From Clostridium hydrogeniformans DSM 21757 (GTDB taxonomy: Bacteria > Bacillota > Clostridia > Clostridiales > Clostridiaceae): a stretch of DNA of 64,000 bases. Under the pieces are notes generated by a model. That model was not told the origin of the DNA. It did not search any database and worked only from the letters and a program-made list of their open reading frames with translations. The first letter of the stretch is position 1, and each line of letters opens with the position of its first letter. This document shows, in pieces, positions 26,661-36,671 of this stretch. A program made the translations under genes and the position numbers. The stretch covers positions 62,001 to 126,000 of the forward strand of contig NZ_JMLJ01000012.1 in assembly GCF_000686705.1 (NCBI RefSeq), in the 5' to 3' direction.

Positions 26661-28529
26661 TCATTCCATAAACTTATATATAACCATACTATAAGGAAAA
26701 ACTTCTATATCTATATTATGACTTTCATCTTGCCACTTACCTTCTTTTGAACACTTTATATTCTCCTCTTCCTTTAAGTTTCCCCCGAACTTTTCTAGAT
26801 TGCTATTGAAAACTTCTTTATATCTCCCTTTAAATGGAACCCCTATTTTATATTCCTTATAATAGTTTCCTTTAAAATTACATATCGCTGCTAAAAATTC
26901 ACTATTGTTTACTCCGTATCTTCCATAAATATATATACTTTGCTCTTTATTATTAGGCTCTATCCACTTAAAACCTATCTCTTTATAGTCATTAACCCAA
27001 AGACTTCTTTCCCTTCTATATAAAGAGTTAAGCTCTTTTATATAATTATTAAATTTTTCATGGCTTTCATAATTTAATAATTCCCACTCTACCTCATCAT
27101 CATATTTCCATTCTTCAAACTGTGCTATTTCATTTCCCATAAACACTGTTTTTTTCCCTGGATGGGTGTACATAAATCCATAAAAGGTTTTAAGTAGGCT
27201 GAACTTCTTATGGTAATCTCCCTGAATCCTTCCTATTATAGACTTCTTCCCATGGACCACCTCATCATGAGATAAAGGTAATATAAAATTTTCACTATAG
27301 TTATACATCATTGCAAAGTTTAAAAGATTATGATTTTCACTAAGCTTTTCTTCATTTAACTCTAGATACTTCAAAGAATCATTCATCCATCCCATATTCC
27401 ACTTAAAAGTAAAACCTAATCCTTCTGAATCTACTTCTTTTGTAACCCCTTCATATACACTTGAATCTTCTGCTATTACTATAATATCCTTATGAAACTT
27501 ATCTATTGCAGTGTTAAGCTCTTTTAAGAACTCTATACCCTCTAGTCTTTCACTGCCTCCTCTTTCATTTGAAGTCCATTGCCAGGGCTCTTTTTCATTA
27601 TCTAAATTTATAATATTAGATACTGAATCAACCCTAAAACCATCTATATGAAACTCCTCTATAAAATAAAAAGCATTAGAAATTAAAAAATTACAAACCT
27701 CTCTCTTTGTAAAATCAAAATTCCCACTTCCCCAAGTGTTATTTTCTCCCTTAAGCTTATCCTCATATTCGAAAACTGATGTTCCATCTAGCCTATAAAG
27801 TCCATGCATATCCCTGCAAAAATGTCCTGGTACCCAATCTAGTATTACCCCTATATTTAATTTGTGAAACTCATCTATAAGGTTCTTAAAATCTCTTGGA
27901 GTTCCATGTCTACTATTTATAGAATAATATCCTGATATTAAATACCCCCAACTCTCATCACAGCAGTGCTCCATAACAGGCATAAGCTCCACGTGTGTAT
28001 ATCCCATTGATTTAACATATCTAGGCAATATTTTACTGATCTCCTTATAGGTTAGAAACTCCCCATCCTTTCCTCTTTTAAATGATCCTAAATGTACTTC
28101 ATATATGTTAATTGGAAGATTTCTGAAATCCTTTAACTTTCTTTTTCTAATCCATTTATGATCCTTCCATTTGTATTCATCCTTATATAATATAGATGCA
28201 TTATTAGGCCTTTTTTCACTCCAAAGAGCAAAGGGATCACTTTTTAAAATATACTTTCCAAACCTTGTCTTTATACTATACTTATATAGATCTCCTAATT
28301 TAATATCTGGTGTAAACCCATTCCACACTCCATTTTCATGAACCTTAATTAATTTGTTCCTATCCTTATCCCAATTATTAAAATCCCCTACTACACTAAC
28401 CTCTAGTGCTTTGGGAGCAAATATACTAAACTCTCCTCCATTAATTCCATTTTTATTTGCAAAATCTCCTCCAAATAACTTATAACTTTTATACTCTTTA
28501 TCCTGAAAAAACAGGTCATAACTCGCCAT
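26661..28529 (-). CDS. glgB: 1,4-alpha-glucan branching enzyme
   Basis: A 622-residue GH13 branching enzyme. An N-terminal CBM48 (about 20-115, NGINGGEFSIFAPKALEVSVVGDFNNW) leads into the barrel: YEVHLGSFKRG, DWVPGHFCRD, GFRVDSVSNI (nucleophile Asp), VIAEDSSVYEGVT (acid Glu) and LPLSHDEVVHGKKS. It introduces alpha-1,6 branches in glycogen in the cytosol. It is the first gene of the glg operon, with GGGAGGGG-like ribosome sequence upstream. The promoter lies within 28530-28680, which I could not resolve confidently. Confidence 0.95.
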   Translation of the reverse strand: MASYDLFFQDKEYKSYKLFGGDFANKNGINGGEFSIFAPKALEVSVVGDFNNWDKDRNKLIKVHENGVWNGFTPDIKLGDLYKYSIKTRFGKYILKSDPFALWSEKRPNNASILYKDEYKWKDHKWIRKRKLKDFRNLPINIYEVHLGSFKRGKDGEFLTYKEISKILPRYVKSMGYTHVELMPVMEHCCDESWGYLISGYYSINSRHGTPRDFKNLIDEFHKLNIGVILDWVPGHFCRDMHGLYRLDGTSVFEYEDKLKGENNTWGSGNFDFTKREVCNFLISNAFYFIEEFHIDGFRVDSVSNIINLDNEKEPWQWTSNERGGSERLEGIEFLKELNTAIDKFHKDIIVIAEDSSVYEGVTKEVDSEGLGFTFKWNMGWMNDSLKYLELNEEKLSENHNLLNFAMMYNYSENFILPLSHDEVVHGKKSIIGRIQGDYHKKFSLLKTFYGFMYTHPGKKTVFMGNEIAQFEEWKYDDEVEWELLNYESHEKFNNYIKELNSLYRRERSLWVNDYKEIGFKWIEPNNKEQSIYIYGRYGVNNSEFLAAICNFKGNYYKEYKIGVPFKGRYKEVFNSNLEKFGGNLKEEENIKCSKEGKWQDESHNIDIEVFPYSMVIYKFME

Positions 28530-28681
28530 ATACCCCTCCCAATATTAAATAAAAAATATATATAATTTCACCTTAAAATAAAGCTTAAACTATATTATGA
28601 ATTTTCTTAAGAAATATAACTATTACTAATGATTCACTTATTAATAATTAACATATAATACTCATTAACTATTTCTCTGCA

Positions 28682-28727
28682 TAATAAAAGCGTAGGAAAT
28701 TAATATTAATTTCCTACGCTTTTATTA
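28682..28727. terminator. 46-bp perfect-palindrome terminator
   Basis: Two exact 23-bp arms (28682-28704 and 28705-28727) with no spacer. It follows surE on the minus strand and precedes the glg operon. Confidence 0.75.
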
Positions 28728-28738
28728 GTATATTAAGG

Positions 28739-29494
28739 TTATATATTAAATATACCTTCAACTTCCTTTAATATCTTAAAATTAGTTAAATCATAATGTA
28801 GAGGGGTTAGTGTTATATACCCCTGCTTTACATAATATACATCATCATCTACATAATTTCTTTCATCCATAGTACCTTCTACACTATAGGTTTCTTTAAA
28901 TTCTTTACCTTCTACTTTAATATACTTGTTAGTATACGTTGTCTTTCCTATTTTAGCTATTTTAAAGCCCTTTATATCCTTTTCCTCTTTTAAAGGAATA
29001 TTTAAGTTTAATACAACATCGTCCTTCATATATTTATCTTTTGCAATATCTAAAACCTTTAAGACATACTTACATGCTACATCATATTCTTCTATATCCT
29101 TACTAATTTCTTGGGATACTGCCATAGATGGAATATTGCATATAGCAGCTTCTATTGCTGCTGATACTGTACCTGAATATATAACATCAGTTCCAACATT
29201 TAATCCTCTGTTTATCCCTGAGATCACCATGTCTATAGGACCAGTTAATTTATCTAATCCTATTCTTACACAATCCGCTGGAGTTCCGCTGATACTATAT
29301 GCTTTAACATTTAAACCTTCTAGGGTTTCTTCTTTTATATTTATAGGCTCCCATAGAGTTATAGAATGTCCACAAGCACTTCTTTGTCCTCTTGGAGCTA
29401 CCACTATAACCTCATGATGCTCACTTAATACTTTAGCTAAATTATATATTCCCTTTGCCTTTATACCATCATCATTGGTAATTAAAATCCTCAT
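28739..29494 (-). CDS. surE: 5'/3'-nucleotidase SurE
   Basis: A 251-residue enzyme. It starts MRILITNDDGIKAKGI with the metal-binding Asp-Asp, followed by VVAPRGQRSACGHSIT, SGTPADCVRIGL and VISGINRGLNVGTDVIYSGTVSAA, all SurE signatures. It dephosphorylates nucleoside monophosphates and is a stationary-phase housekeeping enzyme. The gene is alone between a terminator and a gene-poor region. Confidence 0.95.
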   Translation of the reverse strand: MRILITNDDGIKAKGIYNLAKVLSEHHEVIVVAPRGQRSACGHSITLWEPINIKEETLEGLNVKAYSISGTPADCVRIGLDKLTGPIDMVISGINRGLNVGTDVIYSGTVSAAIEAAICNIPSMAVSQEISKDIEEYDVACKYVLKVLDIAKDKYMKDDVVLNLNIPLKEEKDIKGFKIAKIGKTTYTNKYIKVEGKEFKETYSVEGTMDERNYVDDDVYYVKQGYITLTPLHYDLTNFKILKEVEGIFNI

Positions 29495-29850
29495 TTAATC
29501 CTCTCCCTTAATTATGTTTATATTAATATATTGTATGTCCACATATTGTAAAATCTTGTACTTTAGGTATTTTAAATAACATAACTATATATATTGCATT
29601 AAGTAATTTACATTTAACTGCTTGATGACTCAATAAGTTTCAACTGAAGCTAATGTAGTTTTAATATTAGAACTTATATATTAAAACTATAAAGTTTATT
29701 CTATTTAATAAGATTCTTTGTCTTAATAAGGATTTATTCAATATTCTACTGAATACCCTAATTAATAATCTCCATTATTACTTTAATATATAATTTAGAA
29801 CTATACTACCTTAAAGCATAAATATTATATTAAAATTAATTATGTACAAA
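29495..29850. other. Gene-free intergenic region
   Basis: 356 bp, strongly AT-rich, between the surE start and the stop of the 81-residue gene. No convincing ORF or RNA motif was seen. Confidence 0.5.
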
Positions 29851-30096
29851 TTAATTATAATATATCTTTCTTATAGTATCCTCTAATTTATCTATAACCT
29901 CTTGTTTATTTCCATAATAAGTTTCTATATACCTTTTTGCAATTTGAATCTCTTCTTTATGACTTGTATCCATATCCATTATCTTTTTAAAATCTCCAAT
30001 TAAATTATCAACTATAAGATACTCATTATGATCTCTAAACATATTTATGTGAGGCTTTACTACTTCTTCTATATATGATTTTACCTCTTCCTTCAT
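29851..30096 (-). CDS. Small hypothetical helical protein
   Basis: An 81-residue protein (starting MKEEVKSYIEEVVKPHINMF) with GGAGG-type sequence just upstream (AGGGAGGAATT). It is acidic and predicted almost fully helical, with no signal peptide, membrane helix or cysteines. I do not recognise a family. It stands alone with 350-bp gene-free stretches on each side. Confidence 0.6.
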   Translation of the reverse strand: MKEEVKSYIEEVVKPHINMFRDHNEYLIVDNLIGDFKKIMDMDTSHKEEIQIAKRYIETYYGNKQEVIDKLEDTIRKIYYN

Positions 30097-30443
30097 TAAT
30101 AATTCCTCCCTTGTCCTATTTTAAAATATAATATATTTTTAACTAAATTTTTTATATTTATTCTAAATATGAACAAAGAGATCCTTAAAAATACTATTTT
30201 AAACTACATTATATACAAAAATTTAAAAACATACAAACTACCTTATCTTGTTTAAAACATTTAAAAAAGTTAAAATTATATAATATACATAAAGCTTAAT
30301 TTTAGATGGAATTTTTTCACTCTAAGTTATAGCTAAAACTATATAGAGGCTATACAATTTTATCTCCATTTATAATTTAGAATGGAATATTAAAACTTTG
30401 TAATGTGCCTTAAAAAAATTTAAGATTACTAGGAGGAATTATT
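30097..30443. other. Gene-free intergenic region
   Basis: 347 bp between divergent small genes; nothing recognisable apart from the AGGAGG site for the DUF1904 gene at its right edge. Confidence 0.5.
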
Positions 30444-30770
30444 ATGCCACAAATTAAAGCAAGAAATATAAAAGCGGAGGATCTTTGCAGAATAAGTAAA
30501 CCCTTAGTTGATGAACTACAAAGTATGTTAGGATGTCCTAGAGATTTTTTCACTCTAGAATTAATTCATTCTACATTTATACAAGATGGTGAAGTTACAT
30601 CAGGATACCCATATGTTGAGATAGCTTGGTTTGACCGTGGTCAAGAAACTCAAGATAAGGTAGCAAAACTAGTAACTTCTCAGCTAAAAAATCTTGGCTA
30701 TGAAAATGTAGATATATTCTTTACATTATTCGAGAAGGCTAGTTATTACGAAAATGGAGAGCATTTTTAG
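30444..30770 (+). CDS. DUF1904 protein (tautomerase-like fold)
   Basis: A 108-residue protein. It begins MPQIKARNIKAEDLCRIS, with the proline after the start Met that tautomerase-superfamily proteins use as catalytic base, and contains CPRDFFTLELIHSTFI and GYPYVEIAWFDRGQETQDKVA, typical of DUF1904. An AGGAGGAATT ribosome site precedes it. It is monocistronic with its own terminator. Its reaction is unknown; processing of Met1 to expose Pro2 is an inference from the superfamily. Confidence 0.8.
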   Translation: MPQIKARNIKAEDLCRISKPLVDELQSMLGCPRDFFTLELIHSTFIQDGEVTSGYPYVEIAWFDRGQETQDKVAKLVTSQLKNLGYENVDIFFTLFEKASYYENGEHF

Positions 30771-30796
30771 TAGTGATTTAAATAATCCTATAATAG

Positions 30797-30838
30797 AAAA
30801 AGATAGTAAATACTCTAAAAATATTTACTATCTTTTTT
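30797..30838. terminator. Bidirectional terminator
   Basis: AAAAAGATAGTAAATA and TATTTACTATCTTTTT arms between the convergent DUF1904 and GNAT genes. Confidence 0.85.
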
Positions 30839-30861
30839 ACTTAGATTTAAATCTTATATTG

Positions 30862-31287
30862 TTACTTTTTCCACGTCATCAGTAATTCTACTTCCTTGGT
30901 ATCATCATCTATCTCTTCTTTCTCTAAAACAAAGTTTGACTTCTTATAAAACCCCACTGACTTTTTATTATTCTTATATACTGAAAGACTTAATTTATCA
31001 TATCTTGTTTTTACAAACTCCATTAAGGCTGTTCCTATTCCTTCTCCTTGACTGCTTACATGAACAAATACTGCCCCTATAAACTCATCATTAAGTATAC
31101 TTACAAAACCTTTAATATCCTCTTCTACATAAACAAATGTTTTAGATAACGGAATATAATCATTTTTTACTATGTTATAGTTTTCTACCCAATACTCTTT
31201 AGGTATAAAGTCATGTGCCTTTATTGTAGCCTCCTTCCATATGTCCATAACCTTTTCTATATCTTTACTTTCTAATTCCCTAATCAA
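30862..31287 (-). CDS. GNAT-family N-acetyltransferase
   Basis: A 141-residue protein. It starts MIRELESKDIEKVMDIWKEATIKAHDFIPKEYW, has the central strand FVSILNDEFIGAVFVHVSSQGEGIGTALM with the acetyl-CoA loop QGEGIGT (about residues 83-90) and ends in NKKSVGFYKKSNFV, the GNAT B motif. The N-terminal HDFIP is typical of YjaB/PhnO-like members. It likely acetylates a small amine in the cytosol; the acceptor is unknown. Confidence 0.85.
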   Translation of the reverse strand: MIRELESKDIEKVMDIWKEATIKAHDFIPKEYWVENYNIVKNDYIPLSKTFVYVEEDIKGFVSILNDEFIGAVFVHVSSQGEGIGTALMEFVKTRYDKLSLSVYKNNKKSVGFYKKSNFVLEKEEIDDDTKEVELLMTWKK

Positions 31288-31694
31288 ACTTATCCCCCTT
31301 GTTAATTAATTAGTTTATTTTCTAATACTTTCAATTAATTTTACTGGATTAACTGCTTTAATATGTTAATCTTATTCTCCACTTTATAGTTTTAAGGATA
31401 TTTTACCATTTAATAAGTGTTTTATAAAGGCCACTTAACACTTTATAAACCTTAAATCCATATAATTAAAATTTACAACTTAAATATAAATTATATGAAT
31501 AATCACCCCATATTTAAAGCCATCCTAATAATAGCCCTATACTATAATTATATCTTGCTTATCTACATCTCATTAAATAACTTATATTTAATAATATCCT
31601 AAAATATCTGTTATTTGTATATTAAGATATGATTCTATATTTCTAATTTACCCTAATTAAAATTATATTAATTTGTAAAGGAGTTAATTGTTTT
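31288..31694. other. Gene-free intergenic region
   Basis: 407 bp between divergent genes. One weak hairpin (AAGTGTT/AACACTT near 31408-31434) is visible; no gene or known RNA. The phytase promoter probably lies here. Confidence 0.45.
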
Positions 31695-32624
31695 ATGAAA
31701 AAGTATTCAAAGTTTGTTTTATTAAATATTATATTTATTATTGCCTTCAATAGCTTTCCTACTTATAGAATTAGTAAAGCTGAAACCTCCCCTACTCATC
31801 TTACTATAGATTCTTTTAATAAACCCATATTGCCTAGAAACTTCAGAAAGTCCAGTGATAAAATTAATAATCCCCCTGCATCACTAAACCTTAATGGATT
31901 AAATACACTAAATATCTCAGGTAGTTCTCAATTTTCTGAGGAACCCTTAAAACTAGTAAGAGAGGCAATTGGGCGAAATATACCCATAACAGTTATAGAT
32001 TTAAGACAAGAATCTCATGGCTTTATTAATGGTATGGCAGTGAGTTGGAGTAATGACAAAAATAACGGTAATATGGGACTCACAAAAGAACAAGTTATTG
32101 TTGATGAAAATAATAAGCTAAATAGTATACCCTTAAATAAACCTATTACTTTTTATAATCATCCTAATGAGGTTATAGTCCCAACCATTGTAGAAAATGA
32201 AAATAAACTGGTAGCCTCACAATCTATGAACTATATACGTATTCCAGTTACAGATGGAAAGCTTCCAACAAACGATATGGTAGATTATTTTATAGAGTCA
32301 ATAAACTTATTACCTAAGAATATATGGCTTCACTTTCATTGTAAGGCAGGAATAGGAAGGACTACTACTTTTATGGTCATGTATGATATGATGAAAAATT
32401 ATAATAAAGTCAGTGCTGAAGATATAATAAAAAGACAGGTACTACTAGCAGGTTTTTCTCCCAAAACCTCTGCAAGCTTTTATAGTAAAGAAAGAATAGA
32501 TTTTCTAAATAAATTTTATAAGTATTGCAAAGAAAGTAATAACTTTAAAGTCAAATGGTCTCAGTGGAATAAAGACAACCAAGGTATAACCATAAATTTT
32601 AATGAAGATTATAAAGTTAGTTAA
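31695..32624 (+). CDS. Secreted PTP-like inositol phosphatase (cysteine phytase family)
   Basis: A 309-residue protein with an N-terminal signal peptide (about residues 1-28, KFVLLNIIFIIAFNSF). It has the protein-tyrosine-phosphatase active site HCKAGIGRT (Cys216, Arg222), and the preceding loop RIPVTDGKLPT supplies the general acid Asp187. This combination matches PTP-like phytases such as Selenomonas PhyA, which hydrolyse myo-inositol hexakisphosphate. IDLRQESHGFING near residue 101 also matches the family. It precedes a GxGYxYP-domain gene by 14 bp, probably co-transcribed. A phosphoprotein substrate cannot be excluded. Confidence 0.8.
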   Translation: MKKYSKFVLLNIIFIIAFNSFPTYRISKAETSPTHLTIDSFNKPILPRNFRKSSDKINNPPASLNLNGLNTLNISGSSQFSEEPLKLVREAIGRNIPITVIDLRQESHGFINGMAVSWSNDKNNGNMGLTKEQVIVDENNKLNSIPLNKPITFYNHPNEVIVPTIVENENKLVASQSMNYIRIPVTDGKLPTNDMVDYFIESINLLPKNIWLHFHCKAGIGRTTTFMVMYDMMKNYNKVSAEDIIKRQVLLAGFSPKTSASFYSKERIDFLNKFYKYCKESNNFKVKWSQWNKDNQGITINFNEDYKVS

Positions 32625-32638
32625 AGAAGATTTCTAAC

Positions 32639-34258
32639 ATGAAAAATAATAAATATTTCAAGCTAAAAATATTTGTCTTTCTTTCATTATTTTTCTTCTT
32701 ATTATTTAGTTCAACTGTTATTACAAAAACTAAAGCTCCTAATAATACTCCCTATTACATAAAAAATACTATGGCAGTAAAAAAACTCTATGTTATATCT
32801 CAAGATAAAATAAATACTTATGAAAGAACTATGATAGCTACTCTCCAGGGATTAATATCCAATAAATCTTCTTCTCAGATTTATACTTTAAGTTCTACTG
32901 AACCTGATTATGAAATATGGCTTAAGGACTTAAATAATAACTATGGAGTAGCCTATGAGTTTATTGATGATCCCTTTGAATTAATAAACATATTTAAAAA
33001 GTATATATCAGGTTATGTACTGTACAATAAAAAATCTCCTATGGATCCCTCAATAAATAATGCCTGCTCCTTAGCCTCTTTAAAAGAATCAATAGCCATT
33101 GATGAGTCTCTAGAAACTAAAATTAAATCCTATGGAATAAAAACCCTAGTTGGCGATTGTAGAAATACTAATAAATTTTGGGCTTATGATAACCTATGGA
33201 ACTCTGGATTAAATCATTCCACAGTAATTCAGCTATCTCCTGATAAGGATACTTCTCTTAGGGATTATGGAATAATGACAAAATCCTTAGTATTCTATGA
33301 GGAAGATATCCATGATAAATCTCTTAGAGACAAGGTTTTTAGTTCCATGGAAAAAGACTCTATTGCCTTAGGCTGGGGTCCTGATGAACATGAAAATGTA
33401 ACTATAGCGTCTAATCATGGTGTTAGTGTTATTGCTGCTGATTGGTCTTATAATCTAACAGTATTAAGTAGTTTTCCATCAACACCACTAACTCAAAAAT
33501 CTAATACTGAGCTATCAATTGAAAAAGATGTACACTATGTTACATTTATTATGTCTGATGGTGATAATCAGCAATGGAATCTTGGAAGCAATTATGGTTC
33601 AAATAAATGGTATGGCTCCCCCTATAGAGGAAACTTTAACATGGGTTGGTCTATGAGTCCATCTCTATACTACTTAGCTCCTACTGTTTTTAATATGTAT
33701 TATAAATCAGCAAATACCGGTAAAGCTAATGATTATTTTATAGTAGCCCCTTCTGGAAATGGTTATATGTATCCAAGTAAATTTCCTAAGGATGATTTAC
33801 TTCTTAATGTGGATAAGTTAAATAATTATATGAAAAATGTGGATGAAAAATATGTAGCTATACTAGATGATGATTCACTAGATAATCTATCTCTTTGGGA
33901 TAACTACACCTCAAAATCTAATATTCAAGGACTTTTTTACCTTAATTACAGTAAAAATAATAGCTATAATGGTAAAATTGTTTGGTCTAACAATAAGCCA
34001 ATAGTATCATCCAGAGATTTACTTTGGTCAGGTCTTGAAGATGAAGGTACCTTGGTTAAAAATATTAATGATCGTGTTAACTCTGGAGAAACAAATATAA
34101 ACAGTCCTAATGCCTATACCTTCGTTTACGTACATGCTTGGAGCAAAGATATGACAGTGGTTGAAAATGTGGTTAGTAAATTAAAAGAAAATCCAAAGGT
34201 AAGAGTTGTAACTCCTGATACCTTTATGACCTTAATAAAAAGAAATCTTTCTAAATGA
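32639..34258 (+). CDS. Secreted GxGYxYP-domain protein
   Basis: A 539-residue protein with an N-terminal hydrophobic export segment (about residues 9-30). The name-giving motif APSGNGYMYP occurs near residue 370, within the sequence of the GxGYxYP family (putative carbohydrate-active, mostly in Bacteroidetes and Firmicutes). KLYVISQDKINTYERTMIATLQGLISNKSS at the start and VTFIMSDGDNQQWNLG in the middle also fit. It probably acts outside the cell. The reaction is unknown. It lies 14 bp behind the PTP-like phosphatase; the ribosome site (AGAAG) is weak, so it may depend on coupling. Confidence 0.75.
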   Translation: MKNNKYFKLKIFVFLSLFFFLLFSSTVITKTKAPNNTPYYIKNTMAVKKLYVISQDKINTYERTMIATLQGLISNKSSSQIYTLSSTEPDYEIWLKDLNNNYGVAYEFIDDPFELINIFKKYISGYVLYNKKSPMDPSINNACSLASLKESIAIDESLETKIKSYGIKTLVGDCRNTNKFWAYDNLWNSGLNHSTVIQLSPDKDTSLRDYGIMTKSLVFYEEDIHDKSLRDKVFSSMEKDSIALGWGPDEHENVTIASNHGVSVIAADWSYNLTVLSSFPSTPLTQKSNTELSIEKDVHYVTFIMSDGDNQQWNLGSNYGSNKWYGSPYRGNFNMGWSMSPSLYYLAPTVFNMYYKSANTGKANDYFIVAPSGNGYMYPSKFPKDDLLLNVDKLNNYMKNVDEKYVAILDDDSLDNLSLWDNYTSKSNIQGLFYLNYSKNNSYNGKIVWSNNKPIVSSRDLLWSGLEDEGTLVKNINDRVNSGETNINSPNAYTFVYVHAWSKDMTVVENVVSKLKENPKVRVVTPDTFMTLIKRNLSK

Positions 34259-34410
34259 TACTGAATTTTAATAATACACCTAATCTAGTTTTTTTAATTA
34301 ATTATAACTTAAATATAGGATTTCTATTAGATGTATTAACTAAACTAATAATTCTCTTTATACTATAAACTTACTTAGAACAAATTCTCTTTACTATAAT
34401 ATACTTTAAA

Positions 34411-34453
34411 AACCCTATATATCAGACTTATAAGAAGTCTAATATATAGGGTT
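34411..34453. terminator. Bidirectional terminator
   Basis: Arms of about 19 bp starting AACCCTATATAT and ending ATATATAGGGTT, between the convergent GxGYxYP and PBP genes. Confidence 0.8.
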
Positions 34454-34495
34454 ATTTACACCTCATAGTATTCTTCTATCTTTAATAGTTTTAAT

Positions 34496-36499
34496 CTATT
34501 TCTTAAGGTAATATTCCATTATATTTTTAACCTTTGGAGTTACAAAATGACTTCCTCCACGATCTTTTACATTTTCTATTACCATAGACAAAGATATTCT
34601 AGGATTATCGGTGTTTACTCCTACAAACCATCCATTTTCCGTTCCTGTTTTATCTTCCTGAGTTTTCTTTATTTCCGCAGTACCTGTTTTTCCTGCTATA
34701 TTAATTCCAGGAAGTTTAATATCTGAGGCTGTTCCATCTGAATCATTTATAACTGCTGAAAACCCATCTACTAATACATTCACATTATTTTCATTAATAG
34801 CTTTTTTCCACACTTCTGGATTTTTATTTTCACTTAAATTTAATCTTGGTTTCATTATGTTTCCATTGTTACCTAAAGAACTATAAGCTAATGCTACATG
34901 AAGTGGTGACATTAACACCTGACCTTGACCGTATCCAGTGTCTCCAAGAAGTATTTCCTTATCTATTTTATTTTCATTAGCTATTTGTGATTTATCTATT
35001 GGATATTCAAAGTCTAATTCTTCTCCTATTCCAAAATTTTTAGCTCCTTCAATAAACTTATCATATCCTAGATTTAAAGCTACTTGTCCAAAATATATAT
35101 TATCAGAATACTTGATTGCATCCCTTAAAGTAACTGGTCTACCTGGGTCTTTCACTCTAGTTATTTTATATCCACCCCATGAGCCATCCTTCTGCCATTG
35201 CTTTCCTTTAATATCTATAGAAGCACTAGGATCTATTACTCCATTATTAAGTCCAACTGCAGCTGTAATCAGCTTAATTGTGGACCCTGGTGAATATACA
35301 TCATTAAATCTATTATTAAATTCTGCTTTTTCACTTTTTTCGAAACTTTCCTTCTGTGTTTTTGAAGTATAAGTTATAAAAACATTAGGATCATAGGAAG
35401 GTGAACTTACCATTGCTAGAACTTCCCCTGTCTTTGGGTTTACTGCGGTACTAGCTCCTTTTTCTTTATTCATCTCCCCATATATTTTCTGTTGAAGCCC
35501 TAGGTCTATGGATAACTTTATATCCTCTCCATTTTTAGCTTCTCTTTTTCCTATGTCTATCTTCTCATTTCCTCTTTGTATGTATATATATCCACCATCT
35601 TGTCCCTTTAATTTCTCTTCATAAACACTTTCAAGTCCAGCCTTACCAATTAAACTGCTTGGTGTATATTCTTTATCTTTATTTTTTTCAAGCTCTTCCT
35701 TAGTAATTGATCCAATATATCCAACAAGGCTTCCTACAGCCTCTCCGCCATTGTATACTCTAGATTTCTTATCATTTATCTGTATTCCCTTAACCTCTAA
35801 AAGTTTCTTTATCTTATCACTATCTGAAGGTAAGATATCCACTATGGAAACAAAATGATCTGGATTTTTATTTGCATTTAATTTATCCTCTATATAAGAT
35901 TCACTAATATCTAATATTTGAGCAATCTTAGATATTTTCTCTTTCTCATCTTCTCCTTTAAATTTTATGGGATGGATTCCAACAGACTTTATTATATCGT
36001 TAGTTGCTAAAGGAACTCCATTTCTATCTAAAATATTTCCTCTCTTAGCATAGTAATTTTCAACTCTTACCTTATCAATATTAGACATCTGAGGCAATAT
36101 TAGTGTCTCATCCCATTTTATCTTATAATCCTTATCTTCCTTTATGAGAGTGAGTTTAAAATCTTTAATTTCTAATGGACCCACAATAGAATTCATTGAT
36201 AAAGAAAATGTAATTTCTAATGACTTTTCTGATTTTTCCCCCTCACTATTTACTGATATATTACTTGCTCCCATAGCTGAATAAATATTCTCATATCTAC
36301 TTACAAAATTTTCTTTACTTATGTATTTCTGAGAATCACTAGATAGCATATTATACATTTCTTCATAGTTCTTCTCACCCCATGCCTTCTTATAGCCTTC
36401 AAAAGTAGTTTCCACTTTATTCTCCTTTGAACAAGCTGAAAAAATAATAGCTGAAGTTATTATTCCAATACCTAATAATAATAGTTTTTTTATTCTCAT
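34496..36499 (-). CDS. Class B penicillin-binding protein with MecA_N (NTF2-like) domain, lipoprotein
   Basis: A 667-residue transpeptidase. The signal peptide ends with lipobox FSAC (Cys23). The NTF2-like MecA_N domain covers about 25-135 (ETTFEGYKKAWGEKNYEEMYNMLSSDSQ), the PBP dimerisation domain about 150-310 (NYYAKRGNILDRNGVPLATND) and the transpeptidase about 330-660. Catalytic motifs are SPGSTIKLI (SxxK), SDN (SxN) and AGKTGTAEI (KTG at about 604). It crosslinks peptidoglycan outside the membrane. The MecA_N plus dimer architecture is that of MecA/PBP3-like proteins, but low beta-lactam affinity cannot be deduced. It is transcribed alone. Confidence 0.9.
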   Translation of the reverse strand: MRIKKLLLLGIGIITSAIIFSACSKENKVETTFEGYKKAWGEKNYEEMYNMLSSDSQKYISKENFVSRYENIYSAMGASNISVNSEGEKSEKSLEITFSLSMNSIVGPLEIKDFKLTLIKEDKDYKIKWDETLILPQMSNIDKVRVENYYAKRGNILDRNGVPLATNDIIKSVGIHPIKFKGEDEKEKISKIAQILDISESYIEDKLNANKNPDHFVSIVDILPSDSDKIKKLLEVKGIQINDKKSRVYNGGEAVGSLVGYIGSITKEELEKNKDKEYTPSSLIGKAGLESVYEEKLKGQDGGYIYIQRGNEKIDIGKREAKNGEDIKLSIDLGLQQKIYGEMNKEKGASTAVNPKTGEVLAMVSSPSYDPNVFITYTSKTQKESFEKSEKAEFNNRFNDVYSPGSTIKLITAAVGLNNGVIDPSASIDIKGKQWQKDGSWGGYKITRVKDPGRPVTLRDAIKYSDNIYFGQVALNLGYDKFIEGAKNFGIGEELDFEYPIDKSQIANENKIDKEILLGDTGYGQGQVLMSPLHVALAYSSLGNNGNIMKPRLNLSENKNPEVWKKAINENNVNVLVDGFSAVINDSDGTASDIKLPGINIAGKTGTAEIKKTQEDKTGTENGWFVGVNTDNPRISLSMVIENVKDRGGSHFVTPKVKNIMEYYLKK

Positions 36500-36671
36500 A
36501 GCGCCCCTCCTCTTATACTATATTTCAATTATATACTAAATTATAATATAAACGTATTTTAATTTTTAGTAATTTTATTATATATTTTATATTATTAAAA
36601 TATATAAATTTTAAAGTTTTAACATAGTGAATAAATTAAATTTATACATTTATCTCATCTTTATGATAAAG

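Noticed and set aside
28926-29417. Rightward reading frame opposite surE
   Set aside because: Shadow of surE, whose motifs are complete on the other strand.
34411-34453. Third copy of the dispersed ATAGGGTTTT element
   Set aside because: It shares only the AACCCTATA end; the rest is a simple terminator stem between convergent genes.
34938-35372. Rightward reading frame opposite the PBP gene
   Set aside because: Shadow; the PBP motifs SxxK, SxN and KTG are intact on the minus strand.
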